Assembly: GCF_900113375.1 (NCBI RefSeq)
Contig: NZ_FOPC01000010.1
Coordinates: 35,628 to 99,627 of the forward strand
From: Algoriphagus hitonicola
GTDB lineage: Bacteria > Bacteroidota > Bacteroidia > Cytophagales > Cyclobacteriaceae
Direction: 5' to 3'
Length of the DNA stretch: 64,000 nt
In this document: one piece after another, positions 24,862 to 33,743 of the stretch
Layout: each line of letters starts with the position of its first letter
How positions within the stretch are numbered: position 1 is the stretch's first letter
The notes under the pieces: model-generated
What the model was told of the DNA's origin: nothing
The model's input: the letters and a program-made list of their open reading frames with translations, nothing else
Databases searched by the model: none
Made by a program: the position numbers and the translations under genes

Positions 24862-27800
24862 TTAAAGGCCAATATTAAATCCGAAGTTGAAACTTTTAGT
24901 CTGCGGGAATGTCCCGAAATCAGAGCCTGCCACCTGTGGGTTTCGGGCATTTTGATTGACCTCAGGATCAAATCCGGTATATCCGGTGAAGGTCAGCAGA
25001 TTTTGTCCTTGGACATAGACTCTGAGGCTGTTCAATCCGATTCTATCTAAAACTGGCTGAGTGAATGTATAGCCTAAGGATAGTGTTTTCAACCGCAAAA
25101 ATGAACCGTCTTCCAACCATCTGGAAGAATATTCTCTCCAGTTGACATTAGTTAGCGAAGCTCTTGGGATATCGGTCACATCACCTGGCTCCATCCACCG
25201 CTCATCGGCTAATTTGTGATTGTTGCCATCAGGTAATGGGAATCCAGTACCAATTCTACTCCATCCTAAGTTTTCATAGGAAGCCCGGCTGTGATTGAAA
25301 ATATCATTTCCGACGATAAACTGGAAAAACACTCCCAAATCAAATCCTCTGTAGCTGAAATTGTTATTCCAACCCCCGAAGAAATCAGGCTGGGCATTTC
25401 CGACAATTCTTCTATCTGCTGAATTAATGGCTCCATCTTCATTCAGATCCACCCAACGCATGTTTCCAGTTTCCGGATCTACTCCTTCCTGATCGATCAA
25501 AAAGAAAGTACCGATTGGTTCTCCTACTTTCAAGATGTGTGAATCATTTAAAATCTGATCATCTACTTCCAGCTCCAAGACTTTATTTCTCACCTGGGAA
25601 ATATTAAAGGATGAATTCCACTGAAGTGGACCCGTAAGAATCGCTCCACCGACTGTGAATTCGAAGCCCCTGTTTTCAATTCTTCCTATATTTTCAATTA
25701 CTGAAGAGAAACCTGAGATACCTGGAATAAGCCGGTTTAGTAGCAAATCATTGGTCGTTTTGATAAAATAATCCGCAGTCAAGGTAATTCTGTCCTCCAA
25801 AAAACCTACGTCCAAACCAATATCCAATTGGCTGGTGCTTTCCCAAGTTAAATTGCTGTTGCTAAGTTGAGTAGGAATCAACCCGGGAGTTTGTCTGTAT
25901 GCAGTGACTCCAAAAAGTCCTCTTGAGGCGAAGTTTCCGATCCCATCTTGATTTCCGGTCAACCCATAACTTACTCGAGCTTTCAAGTCAGAAATCAAGT
26001 CCTGTCCTTGCATAAATTCCTCATCACCAATTCTCCAGGCAAAAGATCCTGAAGGGAAGAATCCGAAGCGGAAATTTTCTCCAAATCGAGAGCTTCCATC
26101 AGCTCTTCCAGTGAAGGTAAATAGGTATTTGTCCTTGAACCCGTAATTAATACGAGCATAATAAGATGCCAAGCCCCATTCTGTTCCTGAGGTAGATCCT
26201 GCCGTTACCCTAGAAGCGACACTTAGTTTTGTAAACTGATCAGAAGGAAATCCCTGTGCAGAGATCGAAGCAAAATTACGATTGGAGGCTTGATAAGAGA
26301 ATCCCGCCAATCCGGTGAAATTATGATCTTCACCAAAAGTCTTGGTATAGGTCAGGTAATTTTCAGCCAGCCAGGTAAAATCCTGCGTAGACCCATAGGT
26401 ACCAAATCCATTGAAGTTGCCATTCTGAGACTCTCTGGAAATGATCGGCGTGTAAGATTCATCGTCCAAACTAGTGTAATCAATGGATAAAGATGACCGC
26501 CACTTCAAATCGGGAGAAATCGTCGCTTCTGCAAAAACAGAACTTAGTCCTCGAACAGTCCGGGTATAGCGATAATAATTTTCCGCAATCAATACTGGAT
26601 TATCCAGCATCCACCATCCAAAATAATTGAATGGATCTGCATAAGAACCATCTTCCTCTCGTACAGGCATCAGCGGATCTCCAGCGATACTGTTAATCAC
26701 CACTCCGTAAAGTGAATTATCATTGATTGTTCTATTCTGGATTGTTCGGTTTAGGGTCATATTGGTACCCACTTTCAACCAGTCGTTGACCTCAGTATCC
26801 AAATTAATTCGGCCTGAGATCCGCTTAAATCCAGTTCCGATTTGGACTCCTTCCTGGTCAAAATAGGAAATGGAGGTGTAATATTGGGTTTTATCAGTTC
26901 CTCCGGAAGCAGCAATATCATAGCTTTGAATTGGCGCGCTTCTGAAAATCTCATCAAACCAGCGGGTGTTTTGAAGGTCGGGATCCTCGGGATCAAATCC
27001 CCAAACATCAGTGATATTATCATATCCATAATCTTCTCCTGCCCGGATATCCTGTCTGATCGCATCATTCATCAGCTCCAAAAACTCCTGGGAGCTATGC
27101 ATCTCGATTTCATTGGTCACATTCTGAACGCCATAAAATCCGGAAATATCGATTTTCGCTTCGCCTGATTTACCCCGCTTTGTAGTGATCAAGACGACGC
27201 CATTGGCACCTCTCGAACCGTAAATCGCAGAGGCAGAAGCATCTTTTAGAATTTCGATGGATTCAATGTCATTAGGATTAATGTCCGCTAAGGAATTGGT
27301 AGACTGTCCTCCAGAAAATAATCCCGATAGGTCCTCAGAGATGATTGGGATTCCATCTATGACATATAAAGGTTGGCTGGAAGCCGAGAGCGAAGTATTT
27401 CCTCTGATCTGCATGGTGATTCCAGCACCGGGTGTACCAGAGGGAGAAGTGACAAAAACCCCGGCTGCTCTTCCCTGAAGTGCATTATCCAAGGAGGCCA
27501 CAGGAAGTCTTGCAATATCTTCCCCACTCACAGAACCCACGGCTCCAGTTAAATCCCTTCGATTTTGACTACCATATCCCACGACCAAAACTTCACCCAG
27601 TTGCGTTTCATCGGTTGCTAGGCTTACGTCTATTTGGCTACGGTTTCCCACCAAAATCTCTTGTGCAGTATATCCTACAAATGAAAATACCAACACATCA
27701 TCAGCACCGGCTTCGATGCTATACTTACCATCTACATCCGAGATGGTTCCTTGACCTTGTTTTCCTTTAAGGGTCACATTTACCCCAGGGAGTGGAAAAT

Positions 27801-27906
27801 TATCCTCTTGGGCGATAATTGTACCCGAAATTGTACGCGTTTGAGCATGAATCAATCCAATGGACAGAAACATGATCGCGACAAATACCTGTAACGATTT
27901 CATCAT
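24862..27906 (-). CDS. SusC/RagA-family TonB-linked outer-membrane transporter
   Basis: A 1014-residue receptor. Signal peptide (to IHAQ), a carboxypeptidase-regulatory-like domain (about 23-105, SGTIIAQEDNFPLPGVNV, DVDGKYSIEA), plug (about 110-235, with VVGYGSQNRRDLTGAVGSV and the PLYVIDGIPI signature), and a large barrel ending in FNFGFNIGL. It forms a pedal-bin transporter with the SusD-like lipoprotein encoded directly downstream. Start could be either of two adjacent Met codons. The pair stands alone between topA and a sirtuin gene. The upstream 239 bases hold no recognisable anti-sigma or sensor gene, so regulation is not clear. Confidence 0.96.
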   Translation of the reverse strand: MMKSLQVFVAIMFLSIGLIHAQTRTISGTIIAQEDNFPLPGVNVTLKGKQGQGTISDVDGKYSIEAGADDVLVFSFVGYTAQEILVGNRSQIDVSLATDETQLGEVLVVGYGSQNRRDLTGAVGSVSGEDIARLPVASLDNALQGRAAGVFVTSPSGTPGAGITMQIRGNTSLSASSQPLYVIDGIPIISEDLSGLFSGGQSTNSLADINPNDIESIEILKDASASAIYGSRGANGVVLITTKRGKSGEAKIDISGFYGVQNVTNEIEMHSSQEFLELMNDAIRQDIRAGEDYGYDNITDVWGFDPEDPDLQNTRWFDEIFRSAPIQSYDIAASGGTDKTQYYTSISYFDQEGVQIGTGFKRISGRINLDTEVNDWLKVGTNMTLNRTIQNRTINDNSLYGVVINSIAGDPLMPVREEDGSYADPFNYFGWWMLDNPVLIAENYYRYTRTVRGLSSVFAEATISPDLKWRSSLSIDYTSLDDESYTPIISRESQNGNFNGFGTYGSTQDFTWLAENYLTYTKTFGEDHNFTGLAGFSYQASNRNFASISAQGFPSDQFTKLSVASRVTAGSTSGTEWGLASYYARINYGFKDKYLFTFTGRADGSSRFGENFRFGFFPSGSFAWRIGDEEFMQGQDLISDLKARVSYGLTGNQDGIGNFASRGLFGVTAYRQTPGLIPTQLSNSNLTWESTSQLDIGLDVGFLEDRITLTADYFIKTTNDLLLNRLIPGISGFSSVIENIGRIENRGFEFTVGGAILTGPLQWNSSFNISQVRNKVLELEVDDQILNDSHILKVGEPIGTFFLIDQEGVDPETGNMRWVDLNEDGAINSADRRIVGNAQPDFFGGWNNNFSYRGFDLGVFFQFIVGNDIFNHSRASYENLGWSRIGTGFPLPDGNNHKLADERWMEPGDVTDIPRASLTNVNWREYSSRWLEDGSFLRLKTLSLGYTFTQPVLDRIGLNSLRVYVQGQNLLTFTGYTGFDPEVNQNARNPQVAGSDFGTFPQTKSFNFGFNIGL

Positions 27907-28145
27907 ATTGGTTTAGTTTAAGTATATAAAAACCTGAGTCTATTCAGATTTTAGCGAATAAGCGTATAAAGTTAAGCAATTTTAAAAAATGATAAAAAAA
28001 ATACCCTTATTTAGAAAATTCTATCTCTTTTATTGAATTATTGGTTAAAAAAACAGCGAAAAACTAAAATCCTTACAATTTGTTTAAAAAAACCCAATAA
28101 AGGTCTTAGTAAATTTATTAGTCCCCAATTATTGATATTTAGATT

Positions 28146-28841
28146 ATGCCCAAAGGAAAATTAGTCGTCTTATCTGGAGCAGGTATTTCCGTTGAGAGCG
28201 GGATCAAGACTTTTCGTGATAGTGATGGATTGTGGGAAAATCATGATATCATGGAAGTCGCCACGCCACACGGATGGAAAAAAAACCAAAAATTAGTCCT
28301 TGATTTTTATAATCAAAGAAGAAAACAAGAGCGGGAATGCCAGCCCAATCTGGCACATCACATTCTTGTAGAGTTAGAGAAATATTTTGAAGTAAAGATT
28401 ATTACTCAAAATATCGATAGCCTTCATGAGCGGGCAGGTTCCTCAGACGTTCTGCATTTGCATGGCGAAATAAATAAAGCCCAGAGTTCATTGGACCCTA
28501 ATTTAATTTATCCACTGGACCACTGGGAAATAAAATCCGGTGACACCTGTGAAAGGGGCAGTCAACTGCGTCCTCATGTAGTTTGGTTTGGTGAACCTGT
28601 CCCTAAAATGGAGGAGGCAATTCAGCTCGTAGAAAAAGCCGACATCTTTATAATTGTAGGAACCTCTCTTCAAGTCTATCCAGCGGCAAGTTTGGTGGAT
28701 TTTGTACCCCATCACAGCCCCATTTATCTGGTAGATCCACAGGTTCCAGAGACAAAACCAAACAAAAATCTGATTGCAATCCCAGAAAATGCCAGTACCG
28801 GAATGAAAAAAGTCAAAGAAATGATTATTCAATCCGGATAA
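28146..28841 (+). CDS. cobB: Sir2-family NAD-dependent protein deacylase lacking zinc cysteines
   Basis: A 231-residue sirtuin. NAD-binding motifs are complete: LSGAGISVESGIKTFRD, ITQNIDSLHERAG, the catalytic His in LHLHGE, and IIVGTSLQVYPAASLV. The Tyr and Arg in LDFYNQRRKQ match the YxxR pocket of class III sirtuins, which remove succinyl or malonyl groups. The usual four zinc cysteines are missing: after HGE the sequence reads INKAQSSLDPN, and only one Cys remains near GDTCERGSQLRPHVVWFGE. Zinc-free sirtuins of this type occur in Bacteroidota and seem structurally replaced by side-chain contacts. First gene of a six-gene rightward run. Confidence 0.9.
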   Translation: MPKGKLVVLSGAGISVESGIKTFRDSDGLWENHDIMEVATPHGWKKNQKLVLDFYNQRRKQERECQPNLAHHILVELEKYFEVKIITQNIDSLHERAGSSDVLHLHGEINKAQSSLDPNLIYPLDHWEIKSGDTCERGSQLRPHVVWFGEPVPKMEEAIQLVEKADIFIIVGTSLQVYPAASLVDFVPHHSPIYLVDPQVPETKPNKNLIAIPENASTGMKKVKEMIIQSG

Positions 28842-28896
28842 GGGTAAAGGTTTGGCTAAAAAAGATAAATTGAGGTCTGATTCTGAATAGAACCCT

Positions 28897-30246
28897 ATGC
28901 GACCCAAAGTAGCCATCATCGGAGCTGGACCTTCCGGAATTACAGCCCTCAAGAATTTATTGGATCAGGGGATCGATGCAATCGCATTTGATCGCAATCA
29001 GGATGTGGGGGGAAATTGGATCTATTCTGAAGAGGAAAGTCATTCCAGTGTTTTTGAGACCACGCATATTATTTCTTCCAAAACCCTCTCCCAGTACGAG
29101 GATTTCACCTTTGATGAGTTTGACTCGGAAGTGGCCGATTATCCCTCGCATGATGAATTAAGAAGGTATTTTCAAGCCTATGCCTCCAAATTCAATCTTT
29201 ACCCGTTCATTCGATTTGGCACTTTGGTCAAAAACTGCAAATGGGTTGATCAGCATACCTGGAGAATCACCACCGAAACCAATGGAGAATCCAAGAAAGA
29301 AATTTTTACCCATTTGGTAGTAGCTAATGGACATCATTGGAAACCCCGATATCCCACCTATCCCGGGGAATTTACAGGCGAATTTTTACACTCTCACCAA
29401 TATAAAAAAGCGGCTCCTTTTTCAGGAAAACGGGTACTGGTCATCGGAGGAGGCAACTCGGCTTGCGATGTGGCGGTAGAGACAAGCCGCGTATCCAGAA
29501 AAACCGCCATTAGTTGGAGACGTGGCTATCGGATTGTACCAAAATTCCTTTTTGGGAAGCCAACCGACAAAGTAGCTGAGCGGAGTAAATGGATCCCTCC
29601 CCGAATGCGAATGGCCTTAAATTCCTTGCTCTTGAGAATAATCGTTGGAAAAAATGAAGATTATGGACTTCAGCCACCTACCCAGTCTTTCGCAGCGACG
29701 CACCCTACCATCAATGACGAATTGCTTCATAAAATCCGCCATGGTAAAGTGAAGCCTCGAGTGGACATTGAGCGATTTGATGGGAAAACGGTGACTTTCA
29801 AAGACGGCTCAAAAGAAGATTTTGACAGTATTGTGGCTTGTACCGGATATTGGCTTAGCCATCCTTTTTTTGACAAAAATTTTATCGATTACAGCAACGG
29901 TCCAGTGAAACTCTACTTAAGAATGTTTCACCCTGAGTATGAAAATCTTTATTTTATCGGGATGTTTCAGCCGTTGGGCTGTATCTGGCCTGGAGCTGAA
30001 CTGCAAAGTAAACTAATGGCCCAAGAACTGGCTGGAAAGTGGCAAAGACCAGATAATATTGCTAATCTCAGTGAAAAGGAGGTCAAAAACCCACATTTTC
30101 GACAAATCAACACTCCCCGTCACACAATCACGGTAGATTATCATCTTTACGTCAAAGCCGTGAAAAAGCACTTACCGAAAAATTACATTTCAAGAGATCC
30201 TATCTCTCCCAAGCGAATTAAAGACCATGAATCCCATGAGCTATGA
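28897..30246 (+). CDS. Flavin-containing monooxygenase-like protein
   Basis: A 449-residue class B flavin monooxygenase. The FAD-binding Rossmann motif GAGPSGITALKNLL starts at residue 9, and the second, NADPH-binding motif is VLVIGGGNSACDVAVE (about 180-195). The FMO-type fingerprint region FSGKRVLVIGG and the late motif IVACTGYW are present. Such enzymes oxidise N- or S-containing small molecules. The next gene overlaps by 4 bases (ATGA), so it is coupled with the serine hydrolase. No membrane anchor is seen. Substrate unknown. Confidence 0.88.
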   Translation: MRPKVAIIGAGPSGITALKNLLDQGIDAIAFDRNQDVGGNWIYSEEESHSSVFETTHIISSKTLSQYEDFTFDEFDSEVADYPSHDELRRYFQAYASKFNLYPFIRFGTLVKNCKWVDQHTWRITTETNGESKKEIFTHLVVANGHHWKPRYPTYPGEFTGEFLHSHQYKKAAPFSGKRVLVIGGGNSACDVAVETSRVSRKTAISWRRGYRIVPKFLFGKPTDKVAERSKWIPPRMRMALNSLLLRIIVGKNEDYGLQPPTQSFAATHPTINDELLHKIRHGKVKPRVDIERFDGKTVTFKDGSKEDFDSIVACTGYWLSHPFFDKNFIDYSNGPVKLYLRMFHPEYENLYFIGMFQPLGCIWPGAELQSKLMAQELAGKWQRPDNIANLSEKEVKNPHFRQINTPRHTITVDYHLYVKAVKKHLPKNYISRDPISPKRIKDHESHEL

Positions 30247-31364
30247 AGCTATCGCTCAAGTTAGTGCTGCTTATATTTGCCTTTCTTTCGCTCATTTTTA
30301 TTGGTATTGAGTGGTGGCAAAGTCATCCTAAAGTCAATTTACCAGTTCCGCTGGGGACTTTTGGATTTGATGATCGAATGGATTCGATCTTGATCACTAC
30401 GTTAAATCAAAACCAACTCGCCGGACTATCGGTGGGATTGATCATAGACTCCGAGATTGTTTATACCGGAGCGGCTGGATTTTCTAATTTGGAAACGAAA
30501 GATAGCTTGACCTCTGTTACCCAAATTCCCACAGCATCCGTCTCTAAACTATTTACAGCCCTCCTCGTTTCCTCCTATTTTTTAGAAAATGACATTCAAC
30601 CCGAAGATAACATTTCCTCTCATTTCCCTTCAATAGTCAAGGAATTTCCCCAATTGGAAGACATAACTATTGCTTCCCTTTTAACTCACCAATCCGGACT
30701 CAGTGACAAAGGCTATTTGGGCTCTTGGCTAGGAATCAAAAAACCACTGAGGCTTGAAAATCATATTAAAAACATTCTTTCGAAACGCGTCAATCAAGAA
30801 ACAGACAGCATCGCCAGCTACAGTGATCTCAATTTTGAGCTATTGGCTTTTCTCCTCGAGCAAAATTCCCAGAGTTCTTTTGAAAAACTTATGAATCCAT
30901 TTCTGCAGGTAGAGCTGGGAATGACCCAAACTTATTTTAAAACTCCCGACCAATCCGATAGCCTTACCACCCAAGGTTATCAAAAAACCTTCCTCTGGAA
31001 GCGGCTTAAAAATAATCCATTTGTCTATGAAGTACTCCCGGATCCAGCATCTGGAATGATCAGCAGTACCCATGACTTGCTCAAGGCATTGATTCAATTA
31101 AGCCGGGGAGATTTGGGATATTTACAGCCTCATTTGGAATGGCTGGAGCAAGAGAATTCGGGTTTAGCCGGTTTTCAGCAAGTAAAATTGGGAAATCAAA
31201 CTTATTGGGGGCATTTCGGAGGACAGGACGGATTTAGCTCCTTGCTGCTTTTTGATCTTGAGTTGGGTAATGGATTGGTCATTTTGTCCAACACGGCAGA
31301 CAAAACTGATTTCAGAAAACAACTGGCTGAAAAATTGGAACCTTTTCTTTATCAAAAACCATGA
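30243..31364 (+). CDS. Class C beta-lactamase-like serine hydrolase, exported
   Basis: A 373-residue penicillin-binding-protein-like hydrolase. An N-terminal hydrophobic segment (residues 4-23) is a signal peptide or anchor. The catalytic Ser-x-x-Lys is in PTASVSKLFTALL, the Tyr motif is SYSDLNFELL, and the third motif is WGHFGGQDGF (H-x-G-type rather than KTG). Family roles are D-Ala peptidase, esterase or aminopeptidase. ATGA overlaps on both sides tie it to the flavin monooxygenase before and the YfcC-like transporter after, so it may process a compound that the transporter then imports. This link is inference. Confidence 0.87.
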   Translation: MKLSLKLVLLIFAFLSLIFIGIEWWQSHPKVNLPVPLGTFGFDDRMDSILITTLNQNQLAGLSVGLIIDSEIVYTGAAGFSNLETKDSLTSVTQIPTASVSKLFTALLVSSYFLENDIQPEDNISSHFPSIVKEFPQLEDITIASLLTHQSGLSDKGYLGSWLGIKKPLRLENHIKNILSKRVNQETDSIASYSDLNFELLAFLLEQNSQSSFEKLMNPFLQVELGMTQTYFKTPDQSDSLTTQGYQKTFLWKRLKNNPFVYEVLPDPASGMISSTHDLLKALIQLSRGDLGYLQPHLEWLEQENSGLAGFQQVKLGNQTYWGHFGGQDGFSSLLLFDLELGNGLVILSNTADKTDFRKQLAEKLEPFLYQKP

Positions 31365-32695
31365 AATTCAACTTTCCTCACCCCTTTGTCATTTTATTGG
31401 GATTTATTCTGCTCTCTTGGATCGCAGCATATTTTATCCCTTCCGGATCGTTTGAGCGGATTCTAGATGAAGCCACCGGACGAGAAATTGTCGTAGCAGA
31501 TAGTTTTCAGGAAAAAGAAAAGACCCATTTGGGAATAGAAGAAATGGTTGTTTCCATTCCTGAGGGAATCATTCTAGGCAGTGATATTCTAGTCTTGATC
31601 CTGATCATCGGAGGAGCATTTTACGTGGTCGAAAAAACCGGAGCTTTGCAGGTAGGAGTCGAAGCATTGATCTATCGGTTTAGGGGAAATAATTTCATTT
31701 TGCTGATTTTGATTTCCTTAGCATTTTCGATCGCAGGAGCCACTATTGCCATGCAGGAGGAGATAATTGCTATGGTTCCCGTTCTTCTTGTCTTATCCAA
31801 AAAACTGGAATATGACATCAAGTCCATCGTCGGCCTCACCTTGGGATCCTCACTTTTGGGAGCGGGATTTTCGCCGATCAATCCTTTCAATGGATTACTC
31901 GGACAGAAACTAGCCGAGTTAGACGTAGCCGAGGGATTGGTTTTTCGACTGCTTGTTTTTGTTATTGCACTCAGCATTTGGACCTTTCTGATGATCAGAA
32001 AAGGCAAAAGTGAATCGAGCTCTCAAGAGCAACTCAACTTTAAGCCAACCACAATCGGATGGAGAAATGGCTTAATTCTCACCTTATCCTTGGGCGGAAT
32101 TTTGGCGATGGGCTGGGGAATCACTCAAAAAGACTGGGGATACAATGAAATGTCTGCCTTGTTTTTGGTCATCGGAATTTCCTGTGGTTTGATCGGAAAG
32201 CTGGGAATCAATGGCACCGCAAAGACCTATTCTGAGGGATTTGGAGAAATGATTTTCGCAGGGGTGATTGTAGGTTTGGCTCGGGCAGTTTATCTGATTT
32301 TGGAAAAGGGCCAAATCATCGATTCGGTAATTTTTGCCTTATTTTCTCCTTTGGAAGGATTGCCAGATCAGATTGCGGTAGTCGGATTATTTTTTAGCCA
32401 ATGTTTGATCCATATTCCAGTTCCCAGCACCTCGGGACAAAATGTACTAACTATTCCTTTGGCGACGCCATTGATGGATCTCCTCGGCATCTCACGACAA
32501 CTTGCCGTACTGAGCACCCAATACGCCACCAATCTAATGGATATGCTCACCCCTACCAATGGAGGAATGATGGCGGTCATCGCCGCAGCCGGGGTTCAAT
32601 ATCAAGATTGGATTCGGTTTATTATCAAAAGTTGGCTGATGCTGTTAGGAATTAGTTTGATATCTTTATTTATCGCCTTAATTTGGTTTTCTTAA
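31361..32695 (+). CDS. YfcC/DcuC-family membrane transporter
   Basis: A 444-residue integral membrane protein with about 12 predicted helices. The family signature SIPEGIILGSDILVLILIIGG-type region and the hairpin motif GATIAMQEEIIAMVPVLL are typical of the YfcC group (PF03606). The late motif HIPVPSTSGQNVLTIPLATP matches the second half-repeat. These carriers are annotated as C4-dicarboxylate or basic-amino-acid/peptide-related transporters; the substrate here is unknown. Coupled by ATGA to the serine hydrolase gene. Confidence 0.85.
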   Translation: MKFNFPHPFVILLGFILLSWIAAYFIPSGSFERILDEATGREIVVADSFQEKEKTHLGIEEMVVSIPEGIILGSDILVLILIIGGAFYVVEKTGALQVGVEALIYRFRGNNFILLILISLAFSIAGATIAMQEEIIAMVPVLLVLSKKLEYDIKSIVGLTLGSSLLGAGFSPINPFNGLLGQKLAELDVAEGLVFRLLVFVIALSIWTFLMIRKGKSESSSQEQLNFKPTTIGWRNGLILTLSLGGILAMGWGITQKDWGYNEMSALFLVIGISCGLIGKLGINGTAKTYSEGFGEMIFAGVIVGLARAVYLILEKGQIIDSVIFALFSPLEGLPDQIAVVGLFFSQCLIHIPVPSTSGQNVLTIPLATPLMDLLGISRQLAVLSTQYATNLMDMLTPTNGGMMAVIAAAGVQYQDWIRFIIKSWLMLLGISLISLFIALIWFS

Positions 32696-32716
32696 ATCCA
32701 ATTAACCTATTAAATC

Positions 32717-33736
32717 ATGCAAATCAACGATCACAATCCACTCCTTCCCTATCAACCTGCAGCGGATCGCTACAATCAGATGAACTATCGATATTGTGGA
32801 AATAGTGGATTACGCCTACCCGAAATCAGTCTTGGTCTTTGGCATAATTTCGGCCACAATGCCGACTTTACTTTAGGAAGAAAAATCCTCAGGAGAGCTT
32901 TTGATTTGGGAATCTGCCATTTTGATTTGGCAAACAATTACGGACCTCCGTTTGGCTCCGCAGAGGAAAATTTTGGCAGAATATTACAGAAAGATTTTAA
33001 AGCTTACCGGGACGAACTTTTGATCTCGTCGAAAGCTGGCTGGGATATGTGGCCCGGTCCATATGGGAATTTTGGCTCGAGAAAATACCTGATCGCCAGC
33101 TGCGACCAAAGTCTCCAGCGAATGGGCTTGGATTATGTGGATATATTTTATCATCACCGTCCTGACCCTGACACCCCGCTAGAGGAAACGATGGGAGCAT
33201 TGGATCAATTAGTCAGACAGGGAAAAGCGCTCTACGTGGGAATTTCCCAATACAATGCAGAGGATACGGCAAAGGCTTATCGGATTTTAAAGGAAATGGG
33301 CACCCCACTCCTGATTCATCAGCCCAGATACAATATGCTTGATCGATGGGTCGAAGATGGCCTTTTGGATGTTATGGGTGAAAAAGGAATCGGAAGTATC
33401 GCCTTCTCTCCGTTGGAACAGGGAATGTTGACCGATAAATACCTGAAAGGAATTCCTAAAGACTCCCGCGCCGCCAAAGACGGTCGATACCTCAAGCCCG
33501 AACAAATCAGCGACGAAAAACTGGAATTGATCAAATCACTGAATGAAATTGCCCTCAACCGCGGTCAAACCCTAGCCCAAATGGCAATTTCTTGGCTTTT
33601 GAAGGATTCCCGGGTGACTTCAGTATTGGTTGGGGTATCCAAACCCGAGCAGCTTGATGACAATGTCAATGCCGTTAAAAACACCAAATTCACTGAGGAA
33701 GAACTTCAAAAAATCAGAAAAATCATTGGAGCCTAA
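32717..33736 (+). CDS. Aldo/keto reductase (YghZ/Kv-beta type)
   Basis: A 339-residue NADPH-dependent aldo-keto reductase with a complete TIM barrel. Catalytic tetrad: Asp in FDLANNYGPP with its Tyr, Lys in LISSKAGWDMW, and His in IFYHHRPDPDTP. The long loop GPYGNFGSRKYL and closing NVNAVKNTKFTEEEL are typical of the YghZ group (L-glyceraldehyde-3-phosphate reductase; methylglyoxal detoxification). It lies 21 bases after the transporter and 7 bases before the MFS gene in the same operon-like run. Confidence 0.9.
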   Translation: MQINDHNPLLPYQPAADRYNQMNYRYCGNSGLRLPEISLGLWHNFGHNADFTLGRKILRRAFDLGICHFDLANNYGPPFGSAEENFGRILQKDFKAYRDELLISSKAGWDMWPGPYGNFGSRKYLIASCDQSLQRMGLDYVDIFYHHRPDPDTPLEETMGALDQLVRQGKALYVGISQYNAEDTAKAYRILKEMGTPLLIHQPRYNMLDRWVEDGLLDVMGEKGIGSIAFSPLEQGMLTDKYLKGIPKDSRAAKDGRYLKPEQISDEKLELIKSLNEIALNRGQTLAQMAISWLLKDSRVTSVLVGVSKPEQLDDNVNAVKNTKFTEEELQKIRKIIGA

Positions 33737-33743
33737 GCCACCG

